DNA of 64,000 bases from Thereva unica (lineage: Eukaryota > Arthropoda > Insecta > Diptera > Therevidae): assembly GCA_949987705.1 (NCBI GenBank), contig OX465283.1, forward strand, positions 165,059,850-165,123,849, in the 5' to 3' direction. The notes below the pieces were generated by a model. That model was not told the origin of the DNA and searched no databases. It was given only the letters and a program-made list of their open reading frames with translations. Below, piece by piece: positions 36,846-48,267 of this stretch. Position numbers and translations under genes: made by a program. Numbering within the stretch: the first letter of the stretch is position 1; each line of letters opens with the position of its first letter.

Positions 36846-37030
36846 TCGTCTCCCTCCAGGTTTTGCCCTCTCTCGGTGTAGTCCCTTCTTTAAAAACAAG
36901 TCAAAACAAGGCAAACAAAAATTAAACACAGCATTTCCAAAAATTTGTTCATGTAAGTATAAAAAATTATTCATATGGCTTAAACTACATGGTTTCAAAA
37001 CATTAAAACTATCTTAAACTTATCAAGCGC

Positions 37031-37828
37031 TTAGTACAACATTATAGCGCTTTGATTCTTTTCTTCATCCAAGGGCTCCAATCGCCTTCGCTCTTTTCGT
37101 TCATAATGATAAGCAATAGATAACAAAGCTATGTTACCTATTACAAAGAATGTAGATACGACTACAAAATAAAAACTAGGTCCAATGCTCGCAAGTCCTT
37201 CACTGTACCAATTTAACTTCTGATCCTCGACTGTTAAAACGTTTCGGATTAAGTAGAGATAGAACTGCACCAGCCAACAGACAAAGGCAAGTATTTGTGA
37301 AATTGCTGCTGAACAATTCGCTACAAATAACAGGAGCATAGTGCCTTGCTTTTTTGAAGCAGACGCCGCCTTCAGCACTGAAGCTAATGCACCGATTGCA
37401 CTACTGAAAAGAGCAAAACCAGTGCCGAACGCCGTGCCGAGCCAGAGCCAAAAGTTCATTATATTGTGCTCGGTTCGTATCAAAGTAGGAACTGAAAATA
37501 GAGGAACATGTTATCTCAATGCTGAATACCTTATAGAATATTTCTTACTGTTTATAGTGTGATTCCTCGGTCCATAGCCGACATTCAACACTTTGCTCCC
37601 CGAAAATAGACCATAATTTATCTGTCCAGTTGAGTTCTAAGTGATATCATAAATATAGTTAGTAATTCTAGAAAGTTGTTTCTGCAGTTTATTGTTTACC
37701 GTGGAATTAACTCGTTTAGCTGCGGATCGCACCCAGTGATCGGTAGTAAGACTAGACAAAAGCAGGCCCACTGCTATGCAGCTCCCAAAGAAAGTCGCAA
37801 ATACAAAACCACGAGTCCTAATGCTCAT
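37031..37828 (-). CDS. Clarin-like tetraspan membrane protein 1
   Basis: Three exons, 37828-37700, 37636-37549 and 37491-37031, give 225 aa. Four hydrophobic segments are visible: residues about 8-27 (FATFFGSCIAVGLLL), about 85-110 (FGTGFALFSSAIGAL), about 120-145 (MLLLFVANCSAAISQIL) and about 180-205 (FYFVVVSTFFVIGNIALL). The first loop after TM1 has a conserved Trp (TTDHW) and three sequons (N41, N44 as NSTNST across the exon junction, and N68), plus the motif INYGLFSG. This architecture and text fit the clarin branch of four-TM proteins (human CLRN1 is linked to sensory-cell function); fly CG1103 is my best orthologue guess. Its upstream neighbour on the same strand is a paralogue. Plasma-membrane location is inferred. 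Confidence 0.8.
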
Positions 37829-38714
37829 TGTTTTTTAATCAACACGATACAATTTACCTAAAACTGCTATAAAAAAAACTTAAGACACAAACTTGCTTTC
37901 CTGAAAACGACCGATCCACCGTGTTTTTACCTGCGCCTTTGGATGCATCAGATTCTACTAATAGGTAAATAATTAAATCAGGAATAATTTGTTTTTAAGA
38001 TTTATTTATTTTCAGCGTTTTTTGATGTTTTTACATTTATCAGAAACTGCATGACAGTGACAAAAGAATGCAACTCTTGCCTGAAGTTAAGTCAAGTTGA
38101 GAAGGAATGCAGTTTCTATGCGCCGCGGAGTAAATAAAATTGAGGCGAAAATCACGGCGGTTCATGCGGCGAAATTCATCGTAGCTGGGGGCTACACAAG
38201 TAACGTTCGCGGCAATATTTATTTTTATTTTTTGGAAATTTAGTTTCTAAAAGAAGTACGCTGGGGATACTTTTTGGATAGTACAATAAAAGTAATATAA
38301 GTAAGTAAGAAAAAATGACGAACTCTAATTGCTTTTATTTATTATTGTTTCATGTTTACGCGACTGCAAGAGCTGCTTTCGTTTGTCAGTGTAATATTGC
38401 CGTTGGCGCGTGCGTATTTTCCTGGGTTCATCATTCCAGTACAAAATGACTTGTTAACCAGTAATGAACTAATAATATTCCGTTGGCCATTCCATTTCTG
38501 TATTCCAGTATAAAATGGCCATAGATAACAAGAATTACTACAAACTATTCATAAAAAAGAGTGTAAGAAAAGCAAAATGCATTAAAACAACTGATAACGA
38601 AAAGAATGTAAGTTTTATAACTTTAACTTTCTAGTAAAATGAATTATACATATTCCAAATAGCTAAAGGGAGGTTTTCACAAAATAAATTTAATTTTTCT
38701 TTTTTACAATTACC
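37829..38714. promoter_or_regulatory. Spacer between the two clarin-like genes
   Basis: It holds the presumed promoter of clarin-like 1 and the 3' end of clarin-like 2. A small inverted pair, AGAAACTGCAT (38042-38052) and ATGCAGTTTCT (about 38107-38117), is present. The phrase 'attccagtayaaaatg' occurs twice (about 38433 and 38505). No additional gene is seen. Confidence 0.4.
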
Positions 38715-41663
38715 TTAATAGAAAGCAATTGCCTGATCATTTTTTTCTATAGGCATTGTCGAAGCTGGTGCTTCTTTTTGCAGAAGATATTTCCTTAAAA
38801 TTAGCAGGCCTATGTTTGATATATTTAAAAAAAATGGCATCAAAATAATGTAGTAGGAATATCCTAAGCTTGCTTGACCATCCGAGTGAAATGGAGTCTC
38901 GGGTTGAAGAGTATCTGTAATTCCTATGTTAAATTTAAGAATTTCATTAAACAGCGATCCCCAAATTATTAGCACCAACAGTGCTGATACTGCAGATATA
39001 CTATTCCAAATGTGTAGTCCAAGAATACTGAAAATTGGTTCAATAGGATTTAGGATAACGTTGATTATGGAAAATATTGCAGAAACTCCAGCGAAGAATA
39101 TTGCAAATGATAGAAACATCACGGTTGTTACCCAATGTCCGGAAGTTATGAATAGCTTCAAGTATTCCTGTTCTGATTTTTTGTCGACAGCTGAAAGAAA
39201 GAAATTGGGGTTTTAAAATGGGATCATAATAGAAAAGCAAATTGATAATATTAATTAGTTTGAAGGATAGAAGAGAAAAGGACAGGTTAGAGGGGGTCTT
39301 GGGAGTGCTCGAGTATATGTCGATGAACCTTACGTTTAAAGGAGTTATGAAGGATTATAAAAGTCCAAAGATAATTAAAATCGGAAGACGGACTATAGTA
39401 CACCTTCTGAAAGGCCACGTCATTCTTAATAAACTTACATGGCTACTCTTCTATGGTTGGGAGAATTTACTATTGAGAAGTTTCCTTAGTCGTTTAAAAG
39501 ATATGAAAATAATTGCGTTTTTGGATCTCAAGTTAGTTAAAGCTTGTTTTTGCTTGCCCGAACAGACCGCAAAAAGAGGCTTCCAAACCCCCATGGTGGT
39601 CACGCGAACTTGAAGCACTCCGAAAAGAGTGAAGAAAGGAGTTTAGTTCAGCTGGACACAGCAACAGCGCAACCTCCTATAAATCGAAGCTGAATAGATA
39701 CAAAATGGCAATAAGGAAAGCCAAACGTACCTCCTGGGCTACCTTTTGCAGCAATATAGAGACCACGTCGGAGGCCTCAAGGCTACGTAAAATGTTAACT
39801 CAAGCGCCAACTATGCTTAGTTATTTACGCAAAGAAAACGGCGATTAGACTGACTCAAGCAGAGAATCCTTCACTCGCTTCCCAATAAAGTACTACGGCT
39901 GAGACAGCTGTCACGATAAACCCTTCAGCCTCACCGCATTTGGTCAAATCTATCATAAGTAGAGCAAGAATTAAATGGACTGTAAATACCTTCCAGCCCT
40001 GTCCAGTTTGCCAACTGCCTCACACGTGCTGCGATTCAGTGACAACACAACTCAGTTTGGGCAACTAATTGGCCTGTGGATGGGCCCCATTAGGTACATC
40101 ATGCCCTGACTGCAAGCCATGTTTACTGGATTAGCATCTCCTCTATTTGGAAAGAGGTTAAAGTAGTTTTTTTACCTAAGGCAGGAAGGGCCTTCCACAA
40201 AGACTTCAGGCCAATCAGCCCATCATCTTGTCTATTAAAGATTCTACAAAGGCTAATCAATATATATCTGAGGCAGACCATACTATCCTCGGAACTTTCT
40301 GGCGCACAACACGCCTATACAAAGGGCAAATCTACTGATACTGCTCTTCACTCATTGGTTTTAACCATTGAAAAATCCCTCGAGGTCAAGGAGTATATGT
40401 AAGTAGGATTTCTTGACATAGCAGGAGCGTTTAACAACGTACTCCCGGACGCCATTACTCTGGCCTTGACAGAACAGGGGATTGAGGTATCGGACGATGG
40501 TGAGCTCGATCCTAGGCGACAGCTCAGTTCGAAGGGCCGCAAATAAAGACACCTTCGGAAGGAGGAGTACTTTCCCCGCTCCTATGGGTTGTAACAATGA
40601 ATCAGCTGTTGCGACAAGACCTTTCAGCTATAGTGGGTGTATTGACCGGACACTGTATGATAGGAACGCATGCGACTCGCTTAGGTTTTGAGACCTACGA
40701 TTTTTGCGGAAGCTGTAAGAATCCGGACGAGGACCAAAATGTACTACATTTTCTCTGTCACTGCCCAGGCCTAAGCAGGAGGAGACTAACCACATTTGGT
40801 GAAATCTTTCTAAGCACGCTTCATTACTTCCTCGAGGTGATTTAAGGAAGAAACGGCACTTTAACCTCAGGTTTAAAGTGGGATCACTGCGGAATCACAA
40901 TGGGCCTATCCTTTTGGCCTAAGTGTATGAGCTTAAACCAACAGTTCAGCCATATCTAACCTAACTTAGTTAAGCTTAACTAATTGACTTGAAATCTTTT
41001 CACTTATTCCACAAATCTTAATATAGCAGTTTCTATTAAAATCAAGGATCACGTTCCGTATGTGCTTGCGATATGCGAATAGATAAATAAGCGAAGTGTA
41101 AGAATTCCGGAAACCATATTTCATATTGTATTAAGTAAGAAATAAAGCAGAAAAAAATATTATAGATATCTTACTTTTAGGACTGTTCACTAACGATCTG
41201 CTGGTCAGAGTTTTTATTGGAGAGCATGGCTGTAAAGTTTCATTCTTCACAATCCTTTGAAGCTCTTCGTATCTAGCTTCAGTGGTGCTTTGACAGCTAT
41301 ACATACAAATTGCCATTCCATAATCGCATGTAACTACAACAAAGAATCATCACTAAGCACCATCAATCAAAGAAAACATTAGTACTCACCTGAAAGCTCG
41401 AACTTATAGGGTGTCGCAACCACGTACCGCGTTAACAACCCAGAAAAGAGTCCATAATTTATTTCACTATCCTGATTCGCTTCACCACTTCTGGCGGTGG
41501 AATATAACTGCATCAAATTAGTTGTACCAAGTCATCTATAGAACATATTACAAATCTTAGAACCTACCCAGTCCGATGTAGTAATGCTAACTAGGAACAA
41601 AGCTAACGATGCACAAGAAATTAAGAAAGTCGCGAAAAGTATAATCCACTGCGTCTTTGCCAT
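38715..41663 (-). CDS. Clarin-like tetraspan membrane protein 2
   Basis: Four exons, 41663-41568, 41507-41390, 41333-41175 and 39190-38715, give 282 aa with consistent phases. Exon 1 (FATFLISCASLALFL ... TTSDW) parallels exon 1 of clarin-like 1 (FATFFGSC ... TTDHW). Exon 2 again carries INYGLFSG. The first loop is longer, with an extra exon 3 of 53 codons rich in cysteine (VTCDYGMAICMYSC ... LQPC) and a sequon (KNET). Exon 4 has the remaining three hydrophobic segments (VMFLSFAIFFAGVSAIF; ISAVSALLVLIIWGSLF; YYIILMPFFLNISNIGLL). The last intron is about 2 kb because of a LINE insertion; the others are 56-60 bp. Same strand and order suggest a tandem duplication. Function unknown. Confidence 0.8.
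39510..40975 (+). mobile_element. Jockey/R1-like LINE fragment inside the last intron of clarin-like 2
   Basis: Plus-strand text starts in the endonuclease-RT linker (PPWWSRELEALRKE at about 39585-39630; YKMAIRKAKRTSWATFC). It continues in RT (VVFLPKAGRAFHKDFRPIS, 40160-40215; AYTKGKSTDTALHSL; GFLDIAGAFNNVLPDAI). After a large deletion that removes the catalytic ADD region, it ends in the RNase H C-terminus (VGVLTGHCMIG ... CGSC, 40630-40720). The 3' end is a TAACCTAAC-like run (about 40957-40970). It lies antisense to the host gene. Confidence 0.75.
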
Positions 41664-42450
41664 TTCGAAGTTTTCACAAAAGGGCCTGGTTATCTTCGAA
41701 TTGATACTGAGTGACAATAGATTCTCAGGTCGTAACTCATCAGCGCTATCTTATCAGGAAATTACAAATAGATAATTAGTAATTTTCGATTGCTTCCCGA
41801 GGTGTGCATTTCCACCTTTAAATATCATTTGACATCTTGATAACAAGTGTACCCGTGGAATGTACATCGTTTGTTTATAGGACGTAAGGCAATTAAACAC
41901 ATGCGTAAAGATTGTTGGAATTGTTCTATCGGTTTCTTGGGAGTTTTTCATGAATGCACCTTTAGGAACATTTTTTTTTGTTAAAGTTAATATTCAAGAT
42001 TAAGTAGTTTGAAAATGTAATTCAAACGCAGATAAAGACTTACCCTGTAGATGTGATATAGGAACGTGTGCCCTAAGTAAGATAGGTTGAAGTGCTCTTT
42101 GTGATTCAAAATGTAGTAATAACACCTTAGATAGAACATTGGATTTGATGATGTCATGTAATTAGCTTGAAATTCTGAAGATGTAATAATAATTCCAAGT
42201 TGTATTCCTTGAACGATCACTAACTATGAGCCGATGAAATCATGACCGATTTAATCTTGTTATAAAAAAAGGCTACGGTTGATATAAATAAAGAGTTAAA
42301 ATATGCACTACCTGTTTTTAAAGTACCGACAACCCATATGGTGAGGTCCCGTATACACTACTAATGTAAAAGATCGTCCGTCTTCCGCTGCCGTTCGAAG
42401 GTCTTTTATTGAAGAAGTGGGGGTCAGGATCTCTCCGATAATAGTTCTAA
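41664..42450. other. Upstream region of clarin-like 2
   Basis: AT-rich, no gene recognised. Presumably holds the promoter and 5' UTR. Confidence 0.35.
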
Positions 42451-42636
42451 ACCCGGCTCTACACGACGCTATGAGCACCCGCTAGCGTTGGACGCATCGT
42501 GTGGCCGATACTACGAATGTCCAATGTGAAGCGTCCAACGTTGGTGTTTGGACACATTCGGGCTGTTGTCGGTATTGAATCAAACGTTGGGAGCCAACAT
42601 TCGCATGAACTTTCATCGCATCGTGTAGAGTCGGCT
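42451..42636. mobile_element. 186-bp TAA-flanked MITE
   Basis: The left end ACCCGGCTCTACACGACGCT and the inverse of the right end, AGCCGACTCTACACGATGCG, differ at a few positions. TAA lies directly outside both ends (42448-42450, 42637-42639). The interior contains inverted CCAACGTTGG-type words. No coding sequence. Confidence 0.7.
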
Positions 42637-42929
42637 TAAGCCATATCAGAGCAGGACGTTCACTGAGAACATGTGTGGAAATCGCGTCGTCTTCCATGCA
42701 GAGTTGGTATTTTGCCACCTCAGACCAGGGCCGGATTTAAGCATGCAACAAAATTATTTTATGCAGTCCAGACTCCGACGACTTCGGCTTGGGTCGTGGA
42801 TCTGCGGTTTCACTACACGGTAAGGTCCCAAAAACTTAGGTTTTCATTTCAACCCAGGGCTAAATTGTGTTCTCTTCACTGCAACCTTCTTCCATGTAGT
42901 CATTTTGAAACAGATTGGGTGTAAAAGCT

Positions 42930-43200
42930 GTTCGTCGGTCCCATATTATCCTTCTTGGGTTACCATTTCCTCAATCGGTTGACAACCTCCATGTTTGACG
43001 TATTAGTGGGGTACAACCAAACAAATTTAGAAAACGCATCCACTATTACTACTACGGTTGTACCTTTTTTTAGTTACTTTCATGGGATCTATATGATCTA
43101 CATTCAATGTCTGAAGAGGACGACCATCTTTACCAATGGGTGTTATTAGGGCCTCCTGTTTGCTGGCCTTGCCTTTTGCCATTATGCGTTCTATGTATCT
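42930..43200 (-). mobile_element. Gypsy-type LTR retrotransposon integrase fragment
   Basis: Minus-strand text 'KGKASKQEALITPIGKDGRP', 'LQTLNVDHIDPMKVTKK', then, one frame over, 'VVVIVDAFSKFVWLYP' and 'NMEVVNRLRKW' corresponds to the start of the integrase catalytic core, including the first Asp (the D of VDH) and the Asp of VDAFSKF. A frameshift and stops show it is dead. It is the only LTR-type sequence I recognise; no LTRs are seen. Confidence 0.7.
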
Positions 43201-43224
43201 TTTGACTAACTGGAATGAATACCA

Positions 43225-43405
43225 TAGTCTTCTCTTCACTTTAATAAAAATTAATGGACTAAGACTTGCCAGCCACGTAATGGGGACAATCACATCCCAA
43301 AACGGCTGATGGTATCAGAAAATTCGGGAAATAGACCAGTAGGTAGACCCCGGAGGAGATAGGATAGACTTTGTGACGGCCGACGCAGAGCACCCTTTGC
43401 TCCTC
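43225..43405 (+). mobile_element. LINE tail fragment
   Basis: The run 'ttaataaaaattaatggactaagacttgccagccacgtaatgg' is closely similar in content to 9780-9825 and to 7020-7065, and continues with the 'RPVGRPRRR' region (gtagaccccggaggaga). Another 3' piece of the same LINE group. Confidence 0.55.
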
Positions 43406-43434
43406 CATAGAATCCTTAAGCCACAGTAGAAATG

Positions 43435-44300
43435 TGGCAGCCCCTCAGAATTACACCGCTGCTATTACTATGGCGACTGTTCCACTGAAATTGGAAGAGA
43501 CAGTCCTCTGTTGTGGAGGTGGCCTGAGACAGTCCTCTGTTGTGGAGGTGGTACCGCAGCCCTATATTATCTCTAAAATATACCACCAACAGCATAAGGT
43601 CCGCCCTGTTTAGAGTGTTCCCTTTAGGCAAACTGTTTTATAAGCTTTTTAGACTGCCAAAGCCCTGGGACCAATTTCCAGTAGGTTAGATTCAGTCCCC
43701 TTTCAGGGAATTAGAGGTGGACCATGAGATGTCTCAGACGCCTCCCTCGCGAGCTTGTTCTTCAATAACCACCAGAATAGCTAGTGCACCTGCTGTGAAG
43801 GCCCATTAGCCATTCTATCGTCTTCAAAAGAAGAGGTTAAGCTGATGGATGGGTCTGTGCGATTTAGGCAGGGGCCTGTTGCCTTGTTTATGGATAAAAA
43901 TTACCACGACTTTCCTCCAGATGTTGGAAAGTATCATCAATTGAAGCTGGCTCAGAACAGGTAGACCAGGGGTGGTAGCACGTAAGTTGTTTCAATCGAA
44001 CTCTTCATACAAAAACCTTGACTTTTTGTATGAAGAGGTCGATTGAAACAACTTACGTGCTACAACCACAGGTTATCGAGAATCAGTTCGAGCCGCTGCT
44101 GAAGGAGTACCATGGAAAATGTCATCACTCCCGGCGGTTTATCGGGTTGAAAGAAGGCCACTTCTCTCTCAACCTTGTCCTGGTGGAAGATGTTCCCAAA
44201 GAGACTCCAGAAGTGTCGGTCTGGAATGGTCCTATGACTGTACTCAGCACTCGGGGGATAAGCAGTCTGGAGAATTGATCCTGGAAACTGCTCGCCGAGC
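43435..44300 (-). mobile_element. Second Jockey-like LINE fragment, colinear with the 29-30 kb copy
   Basis: Segments such as 'cacgactttcctcc', 'attgaagctggctc' and 'gaagatgttccc' occur in the same order at 29.9-30.1 kb. On the minus strand the text corresponds to the RT fingers region. It carries a 29-bp direct duplication (gagacagtcctctgttgtgg..., 43497-43551) and is interrupted by the 97-bp palindrome. Confidence 0.55.
43971..44067. mobile_element. 97-bp snap-back palindrome (GGTGGTAGCACG family)
   Basis: Arms of about 40 bp are nearly perfect inverted copies (GTAGCACGTAAGTTGTTTCA ... and its reverse at 44027-44063; one mismatch) around a roughly 10-base loop. It could fold into a long hairpin. 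It has no coding capacity. A second, internally deleted copy lies at 46084-46148. Flanks share CAGG, a possible 4-bp target duplication, but this is not secure. Confidence 0.8.
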
Positions 44301-45925
44301 AGGCATCTAAGGGTTTCTTCTTGGTTCGTTGTGTATAAGCAGTCCTATTTTTTAAGAAACTACCCTTATAAGACCATAAGTAAAATATTGGTGCAAAATA
44401 CACAATCAATCTTATAAAAATGTCAATATTGAATTTCAGTACGATTATCGTCCGACTTTATTGAAGGTATAAAAGGAGATAAACTTAAAATTCGAAATTT
44501 TATTCGGAATTTGTTCTTGGTACCTACCTGCACTTGCATCGGATGCAGTGACTTGCATTTCATCAAGAAACAATCTTAAGTAATTTTTATAGAATATTAA
44601 GGATATTTATACAAATTTCACAAAAAATCTCATTTTGTTCAACACAACAGTTAGTGGATATCTACTGTTGGCACCCCAGGCGGTTTTACAGTGCCCTTTT
44701 GAAATCGATCAACAAAGCAATTAAAACAGGACAATTACTCTCTTCCTGGTCTTTTGTTGACAAACAGCAGTTGAATAATATTATTCGGGTTCCAGCACAG
44801 TTGGCAGGACTAAGTGCAGAATACAACAGCCAACGAAGAACTTCACTGGGAGGTTTCGGCCATGAAATGAATTCCGTTTAGGATGCGAATCAATTTTTCA
44901 AATCGAATGGCACCTATGGAGAGAATAGTACAATGTTACGCATTATGTCCCCAGAGCTCTTCCTTGACGGAAGAAGACGTCAAGTTAGTTGTGACAGCTC
45001 GCTTTTATTGATGAGCTGAATGCCCACAACTGGAAGGTCAGCAATTTGTGTACGGCCAGGGCTACTGTGGTGATGTCGTGCTGTGAGTTCTTAAGGATAA
45101 TAATGATAATTAAAAGAATTTGTCCATTTTGGGATAGTTGCATGTATCAATTGCAGTGATTTATTTTGGGAATGGCTGGAAATTATTTCGAGATGCATTT
45201 ATGTGGATGTAATGTATTGTGAGGTATACGTATAAAAGGTATAGAAGTTGAATGGAATATTTATATCTATGGTATTTGTATTATTTCTACAAAATATGAA
45301 AATTCTTCTTTAGAAATATAAAAATATTCTTATTTTAGCGTCCTCCATCACAGATATTTGCCAGGATGAAAGATTGAGGCATGAAAATCATTATCAATTG
45401 ATGTAGTTTATTTATAACTTAGTTTTTTGGAGTCTCCTTTGTTATGTGAAAGTCCAAGCTCAGAAGTCACGTTTGATACTACCATGTGATGTCATATTCG
45501 TCTTTATGCAATGTCTAGTAGTAAGCTTGGTTCGAAGAAAGGAATAGAGGACAAGATAGATTAATAAAGAGCCTGGAGAGTGCTAAAGGAGAAGGTGATG
45601 GATCTTGGGTTTGAACTCCTGGATGTTGTATGAGTTCACACCAAAGAGAAGAAATTGTCACGAAAACCACTGTAACCAAAAATCATAACAAAAAATTTTG
45701 TAACGGGCTGAGCAGGCGATACAACTATCGGGTTTAGCGAGAGATAGCTTCAGCGGAGTGTTAGTCCTTCTGAAACAAGAGAACGCCGGCGGTACCAGAC
45801 TATAAGATGAAGAAGGAGTTTCGTACGCTAGTTGAAGACACCACCTAAGCAGAACTTTTTGTTCCCTATTATTAACCTGGTAAGACGGCGAGGTTTGAAA
45901 TGAAGAGCTATAGTAGCGTGCCGGC
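44301..45925. other. No recognisable gene
   Basis: Short open frames such as 44654-44881 (+) show no family similarity. AT-rich, probably decayed repeat and spacer. Confidence 0.35.
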
Positions 45926-45929
45926 CAAG

Positions 45930-46225
45930 AAAGGATAGACAACCAAATCAGGCGAAGGAAATGGAATTCGATTGGCAACACCTTGCGACGCGAAATCGTA
46001 AATCTAGCCTAACAGGCCCTTGACTGGAACTCGCCGAGCTGGAAGACCTACAACAACGTGGTGGAGAACTCTATTAGCAGGGGTAGTAGCACGCAATCCT
46101 GAATTTTTGTATGAAGAGGTCGATTGAAACAACTTACGTGCTACCACCGCCGGACAGAGCTTCGAGCTGTCGCACAAAACCGAGTCCGTTGGAGGGCAAT
46201 GGTTTCCGTCCTATGTCCCATGAGG
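45930..46225 (+). mobile_element. LINE 3' terminus, sister of the 28.0-kb copy, split by a palindrome
   Basis: Sequence such as 'acaccttgcgacgcgaaatc', 'aatctagcctaacaggccct' and 'gtcctatgtcccatgaggga' matches 28118-28330 with a few changes. Between 'attagcaggg' and 'ccgccggacagagct' the 65-bp palindrome remnant is inserted. It ends in a TAAG-rich run. Confidence 0.7.
46084..46148. mobile_element. Deleted copy of the GGTGGTAGCACG palindrome
   Basis: It keeps the left 10 bases (TAGTAGCACG) and the complete right arm with the end CTTACGTGCTACCACC, but most of the left arm is gone. Its right end shows that the family terminus is GGTGGTAGCACG. Confidence 0.75.
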
Positions 46226-46289
46226 GATGAAAGGGGAATAAATAAGTAAGCAAGCCAGTGAGATGCCTTATTCTTGTTCTTCTTCCAAT

Positions 46290-47400
46290 GGCGCTACAGC
46301 TCAACTCGAGCTTTGATCTCCTCTAATCTTTTCCTCCAATCCATTTCTATTCGAAATTCTCCAGTTCGATATGTGGAGTAATGTCTCCGCATCTGCTACA
46401 ACCGCATCCTTCCATCTTTTCTTCGGCTTGCCTACGGGTCTTTCTCCTTCGATGATGCCAGTGAAGACTTTCTGTGCTGCTCTGTCTTTCGGGATACGCT
46501 CATCTAATTTTCCATGTTCCTTCCTCACAAATTGGCCCTATAATGCTTCTCAAAATCTTCCTTTCAAAGGAATTTAGCCCATGTTTCGCTCTCGTAGCAT
46601 ATAGCAGGGCGAATTAGTGTCTTATATAGTGTAAACGTCGCCTTTCGATGTATTGCTCGAGATTTAAGCAATTTACGGTGTGCGAAAAAGGTTTTATTTC
46701 CGAGTAGAATTCTCCTACTGATTTCTTCTCCGTTTGTATTCGTCACGGTTGAGCCTAAGTATGCGAAATGGTTCACTACTTCTGACTTATGTTAATCTAT
46801 CATCAGATTGATACCTATCGTTGTTCACTTTGCTCGTGTCTGCAGCATTGCCTTGGTTTCATCCTCATTGATTCTCAAGCCTACTTTTTTGGCTGCTTCT
46901 TTAATCTATGAGTAGCATTCCTTAACTGCTCTGGCTGACCTGCCCACTACGTTGATGTTATCGGCATAACCGATCACCTGAGCGGATTTTTTTACCAGCA
47001 TATAGTTCCGCTGAATTGACGTCTTCCTGATGACTGCTTTCAAGGCTAGGTTGAAGAGCATAGGCGTCAGTTCATCCCCTTGTTTGAACCCTTAATTAAC
47101 TTGGAAGGCAAGAGTAAGAGTAAGAGTGTTCTGAACTCCTACTCGGGTGTGCCGAGCTGAGTTAGTTGCATCAGACGTACTAGTTTAGCTGGTACACCTA
47201 ATACGAATAGAATCTGAAGTAGCTTCTTTCTCTGGTTGGAGTCGTATGCCTGCTTGAAGTCTACAAAGGTCTGGTATACGTTAACATTTCTCTCCCTGCA
47301 TTTTTCTAGGAGTTGTTTTAGTGTGAAGAGTTGGTCGGTGGTTGATCTTCCTCTCCGGAAGCCGGCTTGGTATTCGCTTAGCAAACTTTCTTCTGAGATG
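46290..47400 (-). mobile_element. LINE reverse transcriptase fragment, RTE/Jockey-like
   Basis: From 47400 downward: 'SEYQAGFRRGRSTTDQLFTLKQ', 'FVDFKQAYDS', a frame change, 'GDELTPMLFNLAL', a catalytic box read as GYADNINVVGRS (YADD mutated to YADN), then 'FAYLGSTVTNTNG', 'RKATFTLYKTLIRPAICYES' and the tail 'RPVGKPKKRWKDAV'. The Asp to Asn change in the active site and several stops show that it is inactive. It is related to the 8.9-kb element. Confidence 0.75.
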
Positions 47401-48259
47401 CTTTATTAGGGCTTCTCTAATAGCTTAACTCGATAGTATTTACTACTAGAAGAGAATAGAAACTGTCTCTATTTAATTTCTATATTTCAATCAAACCAAA
47501 TTCCATAATCTGAGAATATATGTACAAGAATTTTAATTGATATTCCAGTAAGAAATAAATTAGTCCCTAAAGCTACAACATTTCCACGCGGCAATGTTTG
47601 ATCGGATTTCATTAAATAAAAAGTACTTATCGTAATCTGAAGATGCTCCAACAATAGCCCAAATCCCACTTCTAGTCTGAAGATCCGCTCGTGTTGTTAA
47701 TCTGAAAATACCCTTAATCCTCTTTTGCATGTAAGTAGAACGAAAATCGCTTTGTCCTGAAAAAAATCTCGTGTACTTTTGTATTTACTTACAACACCTA
47801 AGGCTCATGAATAACCGGCATCCTTTTCAATTTGTCTCGTGTACGTACATTCTTTCCACGGCAACACCTTCCTCTGCCCCTGACAATTGAAATGTGTAAA
47901 ACGTTGCAAAAAGTCAAATGCAAATTGAAATGTTTTCGGTTATTCATGTCGGTTTAGGTTGATCCGGGGCGGAAATACAAAGCAACACCAATTCAGGCGA
48001 TTCGAGCGGAAAAATTGTGTTTACCTGTGATGTGAGAGGAACACTGGGCAAAATTGTGTGAAAAGAGTCGACAGGCAGTTGATCTGGACGCATTCATAAG
48101 TTAATGACATGATTTATGTGGACCTTTAGAGTCAGCAAAATTTTTAAACGGCAATTCTAATATTTATTTCAGAATATTCTATGCAGCTGCGAAGTCTTGA
48201 GCTACTGTATATTCTATATTGGAAATCGCCGCAATTTTACTTAACATTTGAGAATTTAT
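47401..48259. other. No recognisable gene
   Basis: AT-rich spacer without a family match. Confidence 0.4.
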
Positions 48260-48267
48260 ATTGAAAC

